Assembly (NCBI GenBank): GCA_015066665.1
Contig: SVNX01000019.1
Span: 1 to 48,901 of the forward strand
DNA: 48,901 nucleotides
Reading direction: 5' to 3'
Source of the DNA: Ruminococcus sp.
Lineage (GTDB): Bacteria > Bacillota > Clostridia > Oscillospirales > Ruminococcaceae
Of this stretch, positions 16,580 through 24,807 are shown piece after piece. Numbering within the stretch: position 1 is the stretch's first letter; every line of letters begins with the position of its first letter. A program made the translations under genes and the position numbers. Under the pieces are notes generated by a model, which had not been told where the DNA came from, ran no database searches, and saw only the letters and a list, made by a program, of their open reading frames with translations.

Positions 16580-17647
16580 CTATATGATCGTTCCGCCGCC
16601 GAGAACTGTGTCGCCCTGATACAGTACAACGGCCTGACCGGGTGTCACTGCACGCTGGGGTGTATCGAATTTCACATGCAGCAGACCGTCATCACTCACC
16701 CATGCAAGCGCCGGCTGTGCCGTGTGCCGGTAGCGGATCTTCGCTTCCACCCGCATGGGCACCGGCATGGCATCCACGGCGATGAGATTCACGCGCTCCG
16801 CTGTCACCGCATCCTGGAAGAGATCTTCATTTTCTCCCAGAATTACGCGGTTTTGATCCGTGTCCAGACCGCATACATACAAAGGATGCCCCACCGCAAT
16901 CCCCAGCCCCTTGCGCTGGCCGATCGTATAGTGGATCACGCCACGGTGTCGACCAAGCACGCTGCCTTGCAGATCAACAAAATCCCCTTCGGGACAGCTT
17001 CGGCCGGAAAAACGCTCAATGAATCCCGCATAATCCCCGTCCGGTACAAAACAGATGTCCTGACTGTCCTTCTTTTTTGCCGTAACGAAGCCGTTTTCTT
17101 CGGCGATACGCCGCACCTCCGACTTTTCCAGCTCACCCAGCGGAAACCGGATGTGCGCCAGCTGCGAGGGCGTGAGGGCATAGAGAAAATAGCTCTGATC
17201 CTTTGCGGGATCGACCGCCTTTTTCAGCAGGAAACGGCCGGTTTCCTGATCCTTTGCAACTCTTGCATAGTGTCCTGTGACGATGCAGTCCAGTCCAAGC
17301 TCTGCCATTTTATCCATCAGGCAGCCGAATTTCAGGCAGCGGTTGCATTCCACGCAGGGATTCGGCGTGCGGCCATGCTCATAGGCATCGGCAAAACCGG
17401 CCATCACATGCGTCCGGAACGCTGCCGAGGCATCGAAAACATGATGCTTCATGCCAAGTCTTGCCGCCACGGCTGCTGCATCGGCGGCATCATCCGGTGC
17501 GCCGCATGCCCGCTCGCAGACGATCTGATCGCCTGCACGGAACAGCGTCATCGTCGCACCGACGCAGTCATAGCCCTGCTGCTGCATAAGAAGAGCGGCC
17601 ACGGAACTGTCCACGCCGCCGCTCATGGCAATCATTGCCGTTTTCAT
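16580..17647 (-). CDS. mnmA: tRNA-specific 2-thiouridylase MnmA
   Basis: The 355-residue product installs the 2-thio group on U34 of Lys, Glu and Gln tRNAs, using ATP and a relayed persulfide. The PP-loop motif SGGVDSS is at residues 9-15. The catalytic cysteines are Cys 101 in ECNRCLKF and Cys 199 in KKDSQDICF, equivalent to E. coli Cys102 and Cys199. TGHYAR and the C-terminal beta-barrel (QAVVLYQGDTVLGGGTI) are present. The start at 17647 is set by GGAGG at the very end of nadA, whose stop codon lies one base upstream, so translation is probably coupled. The pairing with nadA is unusual, as no sulfur-relay gene is nearby. Confidence 0.97.
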   Translation of the reverse strand: MKTAMIAMSGGVDSSVAALLMQQQGYDCVGATMTLFRAGDQIVCERACGAPDDAADAAAVAARLGMKHHVFDASAAFRTHVMAGFADAYEHGRTPNPCVECNRCLKFGCLMDKMAELGLDCIVTGHYARVAKDQETGRFLLKKAVDPAKDQSYFLYALTPSQLAHIRFPLGELEKSEVRRIAEENGFVTAKKKDSQDICFVPDGDYAGFIERFSGRSCPEGDFVDLQGSVLGRHRGVIHYTIGQRKGLGIAVGHPLYVCGLDTDQNRVILGENEDLFQDAVTAERVNLIAVDAMPVPMRVEAKIRYRHTAQPALAWVSDDGLLHVKFDTPQRAVTPGQAVVLYQGDTVLGGGTII

Positions 17648-17648
17648 T

Positions 17649-18566
17649 TTAACCTCCAAGCGCAATCATGCGGTCAATGCAGCGTCTTGCTGCGGCCGCT
17701 GTCTCAGCATCCATCTCGATCTCCGCACCGGCCTGACCCTGCAGGGCGAGATATACATCCATGAGGGTGGTGGCCTTCATATCCGGACAGATCAGGCGTT
17801 CGGACATGGGGTAGAAGCGTTTGTCGGGACATTCAAACTGCAGATGCTGCACAATGCTGATCTCGGTGCCGATGATGAATTCCTTTGCCTCGGATCTGCG
17901 TGCATAATCCATAATGCCCGCAGTGGAACCGGCATAATCCGCCAGTGCCGATACAGCGGGGATGCACTCGGGATGGACAAGCAGAAGCGCATTGGGATGG
18001 CGTTTTTTCGCAAGCTCCGCTTCCTCGAGGGTGATGTGGGAATGCACGGGGCAGCCGCCGTTGAGGAGGCGGATCTGCTTCTGGGGCACCTTGGCAGCGA
18101 CATAGGCACCGAGGTTGCAGTCGGGGATGAAGAGGATTTTATCGTTCTCAATCTGCGCAACGATGCGCACAGCGGAGGAAGAGGTCACACAGACATCGCA
18201 GATGGTTTTGAGGGCTGCGGTGGTATTGACATAGGCCACGACCGTATGATCGGGGTACTGTGCCTTCACTTCCTGAATCATGGCGGGGTCCATCTGTTCG
18301 GCCATGGGACAGCCGGCGTGGGGGGCAGCGAGGATGACTTTTTTCTCGGGGGAGAGCATCTTGACGGTCTCGGCCATAAAGCGCACGCCGCACATGAGGA
18401 ATGCGTCGGCGGGGGACTTGGCGGCCATGACGCTGAGCTGATAGGAATCGCCGGTGATGTCGGCGATCTCACAGATTTCACGGGCCTGATAGCTGTGTGC
18501 GAGGATGCAGATGCCGGTCTCCTGCTTGAGCCGGATGATTTCCTGCTGTAATTCTGCGATATTCAT
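17649..18566 (-). CDS. nadA: quinolinate synthase NadA
   Basis: The 305-residue [4Fe-4S] enzyme condenses iminoaspartate with dihydroxyacetone phosphate to give quinolinate, the second step of de novo NAD synthesis. The three cluster cysteines fit the short NadA class by spacing: Cys 86 (HAGCPMAE), Cys 172 (NGGCPVHSH) and Cys 260 (LICPDMKATT). Also seen are ILAHSYQ near the N-terminus and a VAYVNTTAALK strand. The partners nadB and nadC are not in the window. The ribosome-binding site is AGGAAGGA. The promoter lies upstream at 18792-18820, and the transcript leader of about 220 nt is mostly the MITE-like element 18620-18787. It is co-transcribed with mnmA. Confidence 0.97.
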   Translation of the reverse strand: MNIAELQQEIIRLKQETGICILAHSYQAREICEIADITGDSYQLSVMAAKSPADAFLMCGVRFMAETVKMLSPEKKVILAAPHAGCPMAEQMDPAMIQEVKAQYPDHTVVAYVNTTAALKTICDVCVTSSSAVRIVAQIENDKILFIPDCNLGAYVAAKVPQKQIRLLNGGCPVHSHITLEEAELAKKRHPNALLLVHPECIPAVSALADYAGSTAGIMDYARRSEAKEFIIGTEISIVQHLQFECPDKRFYPMSERLICPDMKATTLMDVYLALQGQAGAEIEMDAETAAAARRCIDRMIALGG

Positions 18567-18619
18567 AGGTATTGTCCTTCCTGTTCAATCGGGATTCCGC
18601 TCACGGGCGGCGGATTGTC

Positions 18620-18787
18620 TTAGGGAGTGTTGACACTAAAATAATACGCAGATTTTCGAGCGAAAATTTTATGCAGCCAAGGCGAAAAGGTGCAGGCAGG
18701 CTGTCGCCTGTCAAACCTTTTCAACGCAGGATGCGTGAAATTGTGCCGAAAAGATGTGTTGTTAGGCGTAGTGTCAACACGACCTAA
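18620..18787. mobile_element. MITE-like element with 12-bp perfect terminal inverted repeats in the nadA leader
   Basis: GTGTTGACACTA (18627-18638) is exactly inverted at 18769-18780. Pairing extends outward through TTAGG/CCTAA with a two-base mismatch. Both ends are bordered by TA, as expected for IS630/mariner-type insertions. Internally there is an imperfect hairpin (AAAAGGTGCAGGCAGGC / GCCTGTCAAACCTTTT). No transposase is encoded. A structured regulatory leader is an alternative reading. Confidence 0.6.
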
Positions 18788-18791
18788 TGTA

Positions 18792-18820
18792 ATTGTACAC
18801 CATCCACGGGGGAATGTCAA
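18792..18820 (-). promoter_or_regulatory. sigma-A promoter of nadA-mnmA
   Basis: TTGACA (18815-18820), 17-bp spacer and TACAAT (18792-18797) on the minus strand. The predicted start of transcription (about 18785) falls on the edge of the inverted-repeat element. Confidence 0.8.
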
Positions 18821-18864
18821 GAGGCTTGCGGAAACTGCGCTGCCCTCTGCCCCCCGAAAAAAGA

Positions 18865-18886
18865 AAACCCGCCATGCGGCGGGTTT
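18865..18886 (-). terminator. terminator of the second SPKTG surface-protein gene
   Basis: Same hairpin as at 3514-3535 (AAACCCGCC / GGCGGGTTT), five bases after the stop codon on the minus strand. Confidence 0.9.
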
Positions 18887-18891
18887 GTGGG

Positions 18892-20190
18892 TCATCTGGA
18901 TTTTCTGCGGCAGAGGCACATGCCGGCGAGTGCAGCGGCGGCGCCCATGCAGAGCGCAGCGGCGGATGCATCCCCTGTCTTGGGGGAGGATGCGGCACCG
19001 GATGCGGCTGCCGTGGTTGTGGTCGTGGCTGCGGGGGCAGTTGTTGCAGCTGTTGTTGCGGATGCGGTGGTGGATGCAGTGGTGGTCTCAGGGGCGAGTG
19101 TGGTGGTGGATTCGGGGAGTGTGGTGGTTTCGGGGGTGGTGGTGGTTTCAGGAGCGGTAGTCCCTTCGCCAGCAGCTGCCGGATATGACAGCCGTACATT
19201 ATAGATGTCGGGGTGGACGGAAAGGAGCACCAGGAAGCTGCCGATGACGTCTTCGTCAGAGTATTCAGGATAATAAGGATTAAGACCGACAGAGAATCTG
19301 CTGTTCATGCTGCCATCATCCTTAAAGGGTTTGTGGGGGACCATCATGGCGCCGAAGGTTTCGGGAATTTTCAGAAAAGCCTTGATTTCCTCCTCTGCAT
19401 AGTAGTATCGTTCACCGTCTTTTATCGTAAACGTATAAACAGTATACGGCTCACAGCCATTCTTTTCACGTTCCTGATTATAATACTCCTGATAGAACTG
19501 GTAAGAAAAGAGCGTCTGCTCGTATTGCATTCTGAAAGCATCCATGTCCTCTTCGGGGTCGTTCTGTGCGACATAGGCGATGCGCTCTTCATCAGTCATA
19601 TTCACGAGCATTTTGAAGTTTTCTGCATATTCAGGGGTGTCGACAATCGGATCGGGCGGCGGCGGAGGCGGATCATTCGTATACATACAAGTGACATCGG
19701 AATGATGGAATATGTAGAATATCAGCGCGGTAAATACTTTCTCACGCGGGTAGCCGTGGTAGTCGGCGTTCGGAATGTTGATGAAAAAAGAGTAGGAAGG
19801 CTCCGGGTCTTGGAAGTAATTGAATGTCTGGAAATAGGTAACGCTTGTGACAAGATCTTCGGGGAGATCAAGATAGTCTACAAGCCCCATGGGGTCTTCC
19901 ACATAGTCTCCCGCATTGTACAGATCGACACGGGCGGATAATTCGTCATATTGGTTTTCATCAAAAATCCGGATGGAATCAATGATGCCGTCGTAAAATT
20001 CTGCATGATCCCACCGTAAGAAAGTGATCCTGAGCTCCTTATCCGCAAGCGTCTCACAGAGGGCATCTTTATCCATGGCCATGAGTTCATCTAAGGTGTA
20101 TGCTTCTTCGGCTGAAATGGGAGATGCGGGAAGCATGAAGAGACAGAATATGCCGGCGAGAAGTCCGGCGATTGATTTTTTAATAAGCAT
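18892..20190 (-). CDS. putative sortase-anchored surface protein, mosaic paralogue
   Basis: The 432-residue product has a signal peptide practically identical to that of the 3541-4878 protein. A unique first domain (TLDELMAMDKDALCE ... HHSDVTCMYTN), a PPPPPDPIV spacer and a second domain (PEYAENFKMLVNMTDEER ... HPDIYNVRLSYP) follow. Next come a Thr/Pro/Glu linker and the same SPKTGD sorting signal, hydrophobic helix and CRRKSR tail. The DEERIAYVAQNDPEE block that follows the signal peptide directly in the paralogue stands in the middle of this protein, so domains have been shuffled. The start at 20190 is chosen by GGGAGG, as in the paralogue. No known fold is recognised. It is probably covalently attached to the cell wall. 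Confidence 0.85.
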   Translation of the reverse strand: MLIKKSIAGLLAGIFCLFMLPASPISAEEAYTLDELMAMDKDALCETLADKELRITFLRWDHAEFYDGIIDSIRIFDENQYDELSARVDLYNAGDYVEDPMGLVDYLDLPEDLVTSVTYFQTFNYFQDPEPSYSFFINIPNADYHGYPREKVFTALIFYIFHHSDVTCMYTNDPPPPPPDPIVDTPEYAENFKMLVNMTDEERIAYVAQNDPEEDMDAFRMQYEQTLFSYQFYQEYYNQEREKNGCEPYTVYTFTIKDGERYYYAEEEIKAFLKIPETFGAMMVPHKPFKDDGSMNSRFSVGLNPYYPEYSDEDVIGSFLVLLSVHPDIYNVRLSYPAAAGEGTTAPETTTTPETTTLPESTTTLAPETTTASTTASATTAATTAPAATTTTTAAASGAASSPKTGDASAAALCMGAAAALAGMCLCRRKSR

Positions 20191-20417
20191 GTACATCCTC
20201 CCTTAACTCGGTGGAAATTACGTTTCAATCGTTGTGTTTGTTTTCTCAGAACAACAGCTTATCCCTCCATCGGATTCACCCCTTTTCTGTTTCGGCCATT
20301 CCGCACATCTCCCTCGATGCACGGAAAAATTATCCTCCTGATTCTATGATAGCATAATTAAACGCATTTGTCAATATCGTTCGCAAAACATTCTGAAAAA
20401 ATATGAATGTTGAACAA
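20106..20417 (-). repeat. duplicated promoter/leader/signal-peptide block, copy 2
   Basis: Near-identical to 4794-5106. Similarity ends at TTGAACAA (20410-20417), beyond which the two loci are unrelated. Confidence 0.9.
20346..20374 (-). promoter_or_regulatory. sigma-A promoter of the second SPKTG surface-protein gene
   Basis: TTGACA (20369-20374), 17-bp spacer ending TGC, and TATCAT (20346-20351) on the minus strand. Confidence 0.85.
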
Positions 20418-20442
20418 GTCCTGTGCCGGCACCCGCTTGTTC
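20412..20442. other. nested palindrome in the divergent spacer
   Basis: GAACAAG ... CTTGTTC encloses the perfect palindrome GTGCCGGCAC (20423-20432). It lies between the surface-protein promoter and the divergent dockerin gene, so it may be an operator or transcription-stop structure. The rest of 20191-20580 holds the promoter block above and no gene. I find no strong promoter for the plus-strand gene. Confidence 0.5.
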
Positions 20443-20580
20443 ACAAAATGTTTACAAAAAACTTTGCCGGATGATCCAATTTTTTTCCCGCTGCGTTGTT
20501 ATATAGACAGAAGCCTGCCGCACAAGGGACAGTGACGCCGGCAGCATATTTTCCTTCACATGAGAGAGAGGTTGATTTTT

Positions 20581-22449
20581 ATGAAAAAACGCATTCTTGC
20601 CGGTGCCGCCGCCCTTTGTCTGGCAGGCAGTTCTCTTCCGGTGCAGGCCGCTGATTTTACCGCCGATCTGACCGGCGACGGCACACTCACCTGCATCGAC
20701 GCCATCGCCATGCAGAAATATCTGCTTGGGGCTGACACCCTCACAAAATCCCAGCGTGCCGCCGCCGACATGAACCTCGACGGCCGTGTCAATGCCTTCG
20801 ATGCGGCGCTTCTGAAGCGCAGTCTGCTCGATGCATCCGCCCCCGCACGCTATGGCCGGATTGGCTTGTTCGACGGGACTTCCGCCTATTGGGATGCCGC
20901 CTGGGCGGGCGAATCCTTTGTGATTGCGACCCGTGCGGAGCTGGAAGCATGGACGGCAGAAATGCTGAGCAGTGAGGCGCGGTTCGGTGTGCATCTGCTT
21001 GAAACCTATGACGAGGCCTATTTTGAGACGTCCACCCTCTATCTCCATGCCATGATGCAGGGTGGCTCGGACTGTACCTATGATATTACGAATATGTTCG
21101 CAGCGGACGGCATTCTGCAGATTCAGTATGCCGATGTGCGTCCGCATACGCCCCTCGATGTTGAGATGCCGCTCCTTGGCGAGGCAAGCGTGCCGAAGTC
21201 CATGTACAGCGGGCACACGGCCGCCTGGACGGAGATTGCACAGAACGGCAGGATCACTTCGTGGTCGGAACAGGAAGTGCCGGTTGCACCCGATGCACTG
21301 CCGTCCGGCGAGGGCTTCATGATCCAGACGGGTGCGGCGTATCTGAAATTCATTGAGCAGTGCGGACTTTCCGGCGAGGATTGCGCACCGCCGGATCTGT
21401 CCGTTTTTACGGACTACACCTTGCTCGTGCTGCCCTGCGGATTGCAGGATGCAAGCGATCAGCGTGAAATCAGATCGATCATTCGGGAGGACGATGCAAT
21501 CGTGGTCGATCTGGATGTCGTGGAGCAGGAGACTCTCGGCGGCTGCGGTCTTTACATGGTCTACATCCCGAAGACGGATGCCGAGCGTGTGGTCTGGAAC
21601 AAGCGTTATCTCACGGCACTGCCAGACAGCCGTGTGCGTGTGGAGAGCCTGTATGCCAAAGAGAACAGCTATGCACCCTACAACCGGTATGCGGGGCTGT
21701 TTGACAATGCGGATGACTTCCGTCGGTTCCTGCGGAGCTTTGCGGCACAGGCAATCTATGAGTATCCGGAAGTGATGCATGCGATGATTGAGGATCCGGA
21801 CAGCCCGTACGGCTACACCTGCATCACCATTGAGCTGCCGGCGGTGCGTGCCTGGAAGAATGGCGTGGAGCTGGCACTCGGCGATACTTCCTGGCTGCAG
21901 AATCTGATGGAAGCCATTCCGGAGCAGTCGCTGGAGACGGATGGTCTTCTGACAACGGAGGATGTGGAAGCGCACATGGAAAACGGCTATGCAGTGCGTG
22001 TGACCTATTCCGATCCGGTGAAGATCGAATGCGGCAGCGAGAACATCGCTGTGCGGGAGCTGTTCCTTCTGACGGACGGCGTGGATGCACAGCTTGCGGT
22101 TGTGACGGATGAGGGCACACGGACATTCGGCGTGGATGCGGACATCCTGAACGAGATCCTCACGATGGCGGAGGAGAGCGAAGCGAAGGATCGGACGCTC
22201 GAGCCGGATGTGGATGCACTGGAAGCGCTGTATGATGAGGCCTTTTTCGAGGAATACCGGCTTGTGGCGGTGCATGACAGACGGGGTGCAGAGATTGTAT
22301 CGCTGGCACCGGAGGTGGACAACAGCAGCTGTCTGAGCATGACGCTGCAGGTGGGAGAAGAGGACACTGACCCAAGCGAGCTGCTTCTGGCGGCGATTCC
22401 GATTAAGGACTGTCCCGATGTGACACATCTGTTTGTGGATGAGAGATGA
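20581..22449 (+). CDS. secreted protein with N-terminal dockerin and three PrcB-like repeats
   Basis: The 622-residue product has a signal peptide (about 1-25). A two-repeat dockerin lies at the mature N-terminus (about 27-90: DLTGDGTLTCIDAIAMQKYLLG and DMNLDGRVNAFDAALLKRSLL). The remaining 530 residues contain three related segments of the pattern Y(D)E.(Y/F)F....L followed by a beta-rich stretch: TYDEAYFETSTLYL, LSVFTDYTLLVL and LYDEAFFEEYRLVA. They resemble the PrcB C-terminal fold (PF14343) in layout. A region near 370-520 is unassigned. The start at 20581 is preceded by AGAGAGG. Dockerins are usually C-terminal, so the arrangement is uncommon. No catalytic motif is recognised; it may be an inhibitor, adaptor or binding protein. 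Confidence 0.83.
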   Translation: MKKRILAGAAALCLAGSSLPVQAADFTADLTGDGTLTCIDAIAMQKYLLGADTLTKSQRAAADMNLDGRVNAFDAALLKRSLLDASAPARYGRIGLFDGTSAYWDAAWAGESFVIATRAELEAWTAEMLSSEARFGVHLLETYDEAYFETSTLYLHAMMQGGSDCTYDITNMFAADGILQIQYADVRPHTPLDVEMPLLGEASVPKSMYSGHTAAWTEIAQNGRITSWSEQEVPVAPDALPSGEGFMIQTGAAYLKFIEQCGLSGEDCAPPDLSVFTDYTLLVLPCGLQDASDQREIRSIIREDDAIVVDLDVVEQETLGGCGLYMVYIPKTDAERVVWNKRYLTALPDSRVRVESLYAKENSYAPYNRYAGLFDNADDFRRFLRSFAAQAIYEYPEVMHAMIEDPDSPYGYTCITIELPAVRAWKNGVELALGDTSWLQNLMEAIPEQSLETDGLLTTEDVEAHMENGYAVRVTYSDPVKIECGSENIAVRELFLLTDGVDAQLAVVTDEGTRTFGVDADILNEILTMAEESEAKDRTLEPDVDALEALYDEAFFEEYRLVAVHDRRGAEIVSLAPEVDNSSCLSMTLQVGEEDTDPSELLLAAIPIKDCPDVTHLFVDER

Positions 22450-22482
22450 GGGGCATGGGAATTTTCCTGAAATATGCAAAGA

Positions 22483-22511
22483 AAACCCTTGCAGAAAATC
22501 TGCAAGGGTTT
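22483..22511 (+). terminator. terminator hairpin, left copy of the duplication around element B2
   Basis: AAACCCTTGCAG / CTGCAAGGGTTT hairpin after the dockerin gene. It is preceded by an A-rich stretch but not followed by a T-tract. It is repeated with one mismatch at 22723-22751. Confidence 0.85.
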
Positions 22512-22722
22512 GCGCTTGTCAAAAAAGGGGGCTTTTTCAAAAACCTGCCCCCACCCCCTCCCCTCCCCCTGAGGGGGAGGGGCTATATGTGGAGGGTACT
22601 GCGCGGCTTACTGCCGCCGTCCCCTCTGTCACTTCGTGACGTCTCCCCACCCCGTGGGGAGCAGCCCTCCACCCGCCAAAGGGCTATGCCCTTTGCATCC
22701 ATTTGGTTTTTTCGAAAGACTG
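22512..22722 (+). mobile_element. terminator-associated repeat element, copy B2
   Basis: Non-coding, about 210 bp. Left end is CTTGTC followed by A6 and GGGGGC (22515 on). Right end is T-rich and closes with TTCGAAAGACTG. The inverted termini are imperfect (TTGTC.AAAAA against TTTTTTCGA.AG). Internal hairpins include CCCCTCCCCCT/AGGGGGAGGGG, GTCACTTCGTGAC, CCCCACCCCGTGGGG and AAAGGGCTATGCCCTTT. It is flanked by direct copies of a 29-bp terminator hairpin. Confidence 0.75.
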
Positions 22723-22751
22723 AAACCCTTGCAGAAAATCTGTAAGGGTTT
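22723..22751 (-). terminator. terminator hairpin, right copy of the duplication around element B2
   Basis: Same hairpin as 22483-22511 with one C-to-T change, followed on the plus strand by T5. It now serves the convergent SGNH gene. Confidence 0.85.
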
Positions 22752-22783
22752 TTCGTTTCATTGATAAGAATTTCCCGCTTCAC

Positions 22784-24730
22784 TTAGTTGTAATGCAGTG
22801 TGACGGAGACCAGAGACATGCTGCCCCAGTAATTGTAGATGGTCATTCTGTCCTGCGGATTGGTGATGGTGATTTCGATCGTGTTGTCTGCGGTCAGGTT
22901 TGCACGATCATAGGCATTCTGGGAAGCCCAGCTGCCCATGACAACGCATCCGCCGAAGCCGTGGCCGATTTCACCGTCCAGCTGCAGGGTGATGCTTGTG
23001 ATATTGGCAAAGTCATAATCCGCCAGAGAATAGGAATTGCCATAGACAACATCCGTCAGTACCACGGTGCCGCCGGTCACAGGCTCTGTGGTCGTCTCTT
23101 CTGTGGTCGTCGTGGTGGTCGTGGTCTCCGGTGCTGTCGTCTCGGGAACGGTTGTGGTCGTTGTGGTTGTGGTTTCCGGTGCGGGAGTGGTTGTCGTGGT
23201 GGTGGTAGTTGTCGTGGTAGTGGTTGTTGTGGTGGTTGTAGTAGTTGTGGTGGTGGTAGTTGTTGTTGTGGTAGTTGTTGTAGTCGTTGTAGTCGTGGTT
23301 GTGGTGGTGGTGGTCGTTGTAGTCGTAGTCGTGGTTGTTGTAGTTGTGGTGGTAGTAGTGGTCGTCGTTGTCGTCGTGGTGGTTTCGGGTGTTGTTGTGG
23401 TTGTTGTGGTTTCTGCGGGCGTATCGCCGCCGAAGGAGAGAACCACATGCTTCAGATTGGTATCGCCGTACCACTTATAGAAGACGAAGGAATCATACTC
23501 CGCATCCAGTGTGAAGGTCAGGGTGTTGTTCACGAGATCGTCACCCGTATAATTGATGCTCTTCGACCAGTTGTTGAAGGCGACGCAGCCGTTCATGCCG
23601 TAGGGCGGGGTCTGGTCAAAGACAAAGGAGATCTCCTTGATACCGTCGTAAGCAGAGAGGTCATAGTTCACGCCGATCTCTGCATCCGTCAGGATGATGT
23701 CGCCGCTGACAGAGGGAGCGGTGGTTTCGGGAGCCGGTGCTTCGGTGGCAGGCTCGGTTTCAACAGGCTCGGTTTCGGCAGGCGCAGTGACAGTGGGTTC
23801 GGTTTCCGTTGCGGGTGCATCGGTTTCGGGCGGTGTGACTTCCGGCAGGGAGCCGCCCAGATAGGAGACAATGTTCTCTGCCCAGTGGGCACCCATCTTT
23901 GCATAGCCCTGCTCACTCGGATGGCAGCCGTCCTCAAGATCGCCTGCGGTGTAGTCGATCACGCTGTTCACGTCACCGAACTGCACGTTCTTGCCCTCAG
24001 CCTGTTTTTCGGCCACCAGTGCCTTGACGCCGTCATTGTATGCGTCCACGCATTCGGTGACAACCTGCATCAGGCCGTCCTTGTCGTTGTAGGAATCCGT
24101 GCCGTAATTGTAGTTGTAATTGTTCAGCCAGTCGTAACGTGTATAGGCGTCAATATCCGGAATGGTCGATACAAAAAGCACATCGGAGCTGTCCATGTTG
24201 GCGAGGATTTCATCGACCAGATATTCGAGTCGATCCACCGCACGCATGCTCAGTGCGCCGCTGGAACCGGTGGCCTCAAGATTGGCATCGAGAAGATCGT
24301 TCGTGCCGATCTGGAGCAGAACCATGTCCGGATCGTAGGTTTCCATCATATTGCCCCCGCCGAACAGGAATTCATAGATGCCGCTGCGGCCGGGATAATT
24401 CATGATCGAATAGCCGCTGTTGCCGGCATGGGCGGGGTCATAGGTGAAGGATTGGCCGTTCCAGTTGTAGGAAACGCTGTTCGTCCAGTTGTTGTTCGGG
24501 CCGACCATGTCATAGTCGATGCCCTCCTGCTGGAGGTAATAGCAAAGGTACTTGCGGTAGCCGTTGTCGCCGTTGATGTAGCCATGCGTGATGGAATCAC
24601 CAACCGCCATGATCTTGATGGCATCGCTTGTGTCCGCTGCGGAAGCTGTGGTCATGCCCGCAGTGCCGATGGTGCAGCTGATGCCCAGACAAAGTGCAAG
24701 AGCAGCTGCCAGATTTCTTCGTTTTTTCAT
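22784..24730 (-). CDS. secreted SGNH/GDSL esterase with two beta-sandwich modules and a 66-Thr run
   Basis: The 648-residue product has a signal peptide (about 1-32). The SGNH hydrolase domain (about 37-295) has block I GDSIT (Ser 46), Gly 103, IGTND (Asn 144) and EDGCH (Asp 267/His 270), which is a CE3-like acetyl-esterase layout. A Pro/Thr/Glu linker (PVETEPATEAPAPETTAPS) leads to a first beta-sandwich (about 345-432). A Thr tract of about 110 residues, with 66 uninterrupted Thr at 450-515, then leads to a second copy of the sandwich (about 555-648). The two sandwiches share the pattern ILTD/VLTD...Y.LxxYD...GCV.(F/M)..W and are likely carbohydrate-binding modules, perhaps CBM37-like. There is no dockerin. 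It is probably a free secreted deacetylase of hemicellulose; the substrate is inferred. Confidence 0.9.
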   Translation of the reverse strand: MKKRRNLAAALALCLGISCTIGTAGMTTASAADTSDAIKIMAVGDSITHGYINGDNGYRKYLCYYLQQEGIDYDMVGPNNNWTNSVSYNWNGQSFTYDPAHAGNSGYSIMNYPGRSGIYEFLFGGGNMMETYDPDMVLLQIGTNDLLDANLEATGSSGALSMRAVDRLEYLVDEILANMDSSDVLFVSTIPDIDAYTRYDWLNNYNYNYGTDSYNDKDGLMQVVTECVDAYNDGVKALVAEKQAEGKNVQFGDVNSVIDYTAGDLEDGCHPSEQGYAKMGAHWAENIVSYLGGSLPEVTPPETDAPATETEPTVTAPAETEPVETEPATEAPAPETTAPSVSGDIILTDAEIGVNYDLSAYDGIKEISFVFDQTPPYGMNGCVAFNNWSKSINYTGDDLVNNTLTFTLDAEYDSFVFYKWYGDTNLKHVVLSFGGDTPAETTTTTTTPETTTTTTTTTTTTTTTTTTTTTTTTTTTTTTTTTTTTTTTTTTTTTTTTTTTTTTTTTTTTTTTTTTPAPETTTTTTTTVPETTAPETTTTTTTTEETTTEPVTGGTVVLTDVVYGNSYSLADYDFANITSITLQLDGEIGHGFGGCVVMGSWASQNAYDRANLTADNTIEITITNPQDRMTIYNYWGSMSLVSVTLHYN

Positions 24731-24778
24731 ATGTAATCCGTTCCTTTCATGAGGTCACGCCTCAGATGTTCTGTCTAT

Positions 24779-24807
24779 ATTATACAACGAAGATTACATT
24801 TTGTAAA
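24779..24807 (-). promoter_or_regulatory. promoter of the SGNH esterase gene
   Basis: TTTACA (24802-24807), 17-bp spacer and TATAAT (24779-24784) on the minus strand. The divergent spacer 24731-25095 is AT-rich. For the plus-strand gene I see only a -10 (TATAAT at 25032-25037) with a poor -35. Confidence 0.8.

Noticed and set aside
23106-23412. Phase-variable microsatellite in the esterase Thr tract
   Set aside because: Codons are mixed (ACA, ACC, ACG, ACT), with no long perfect short-unit run, and triplet gains would not shift the frame.
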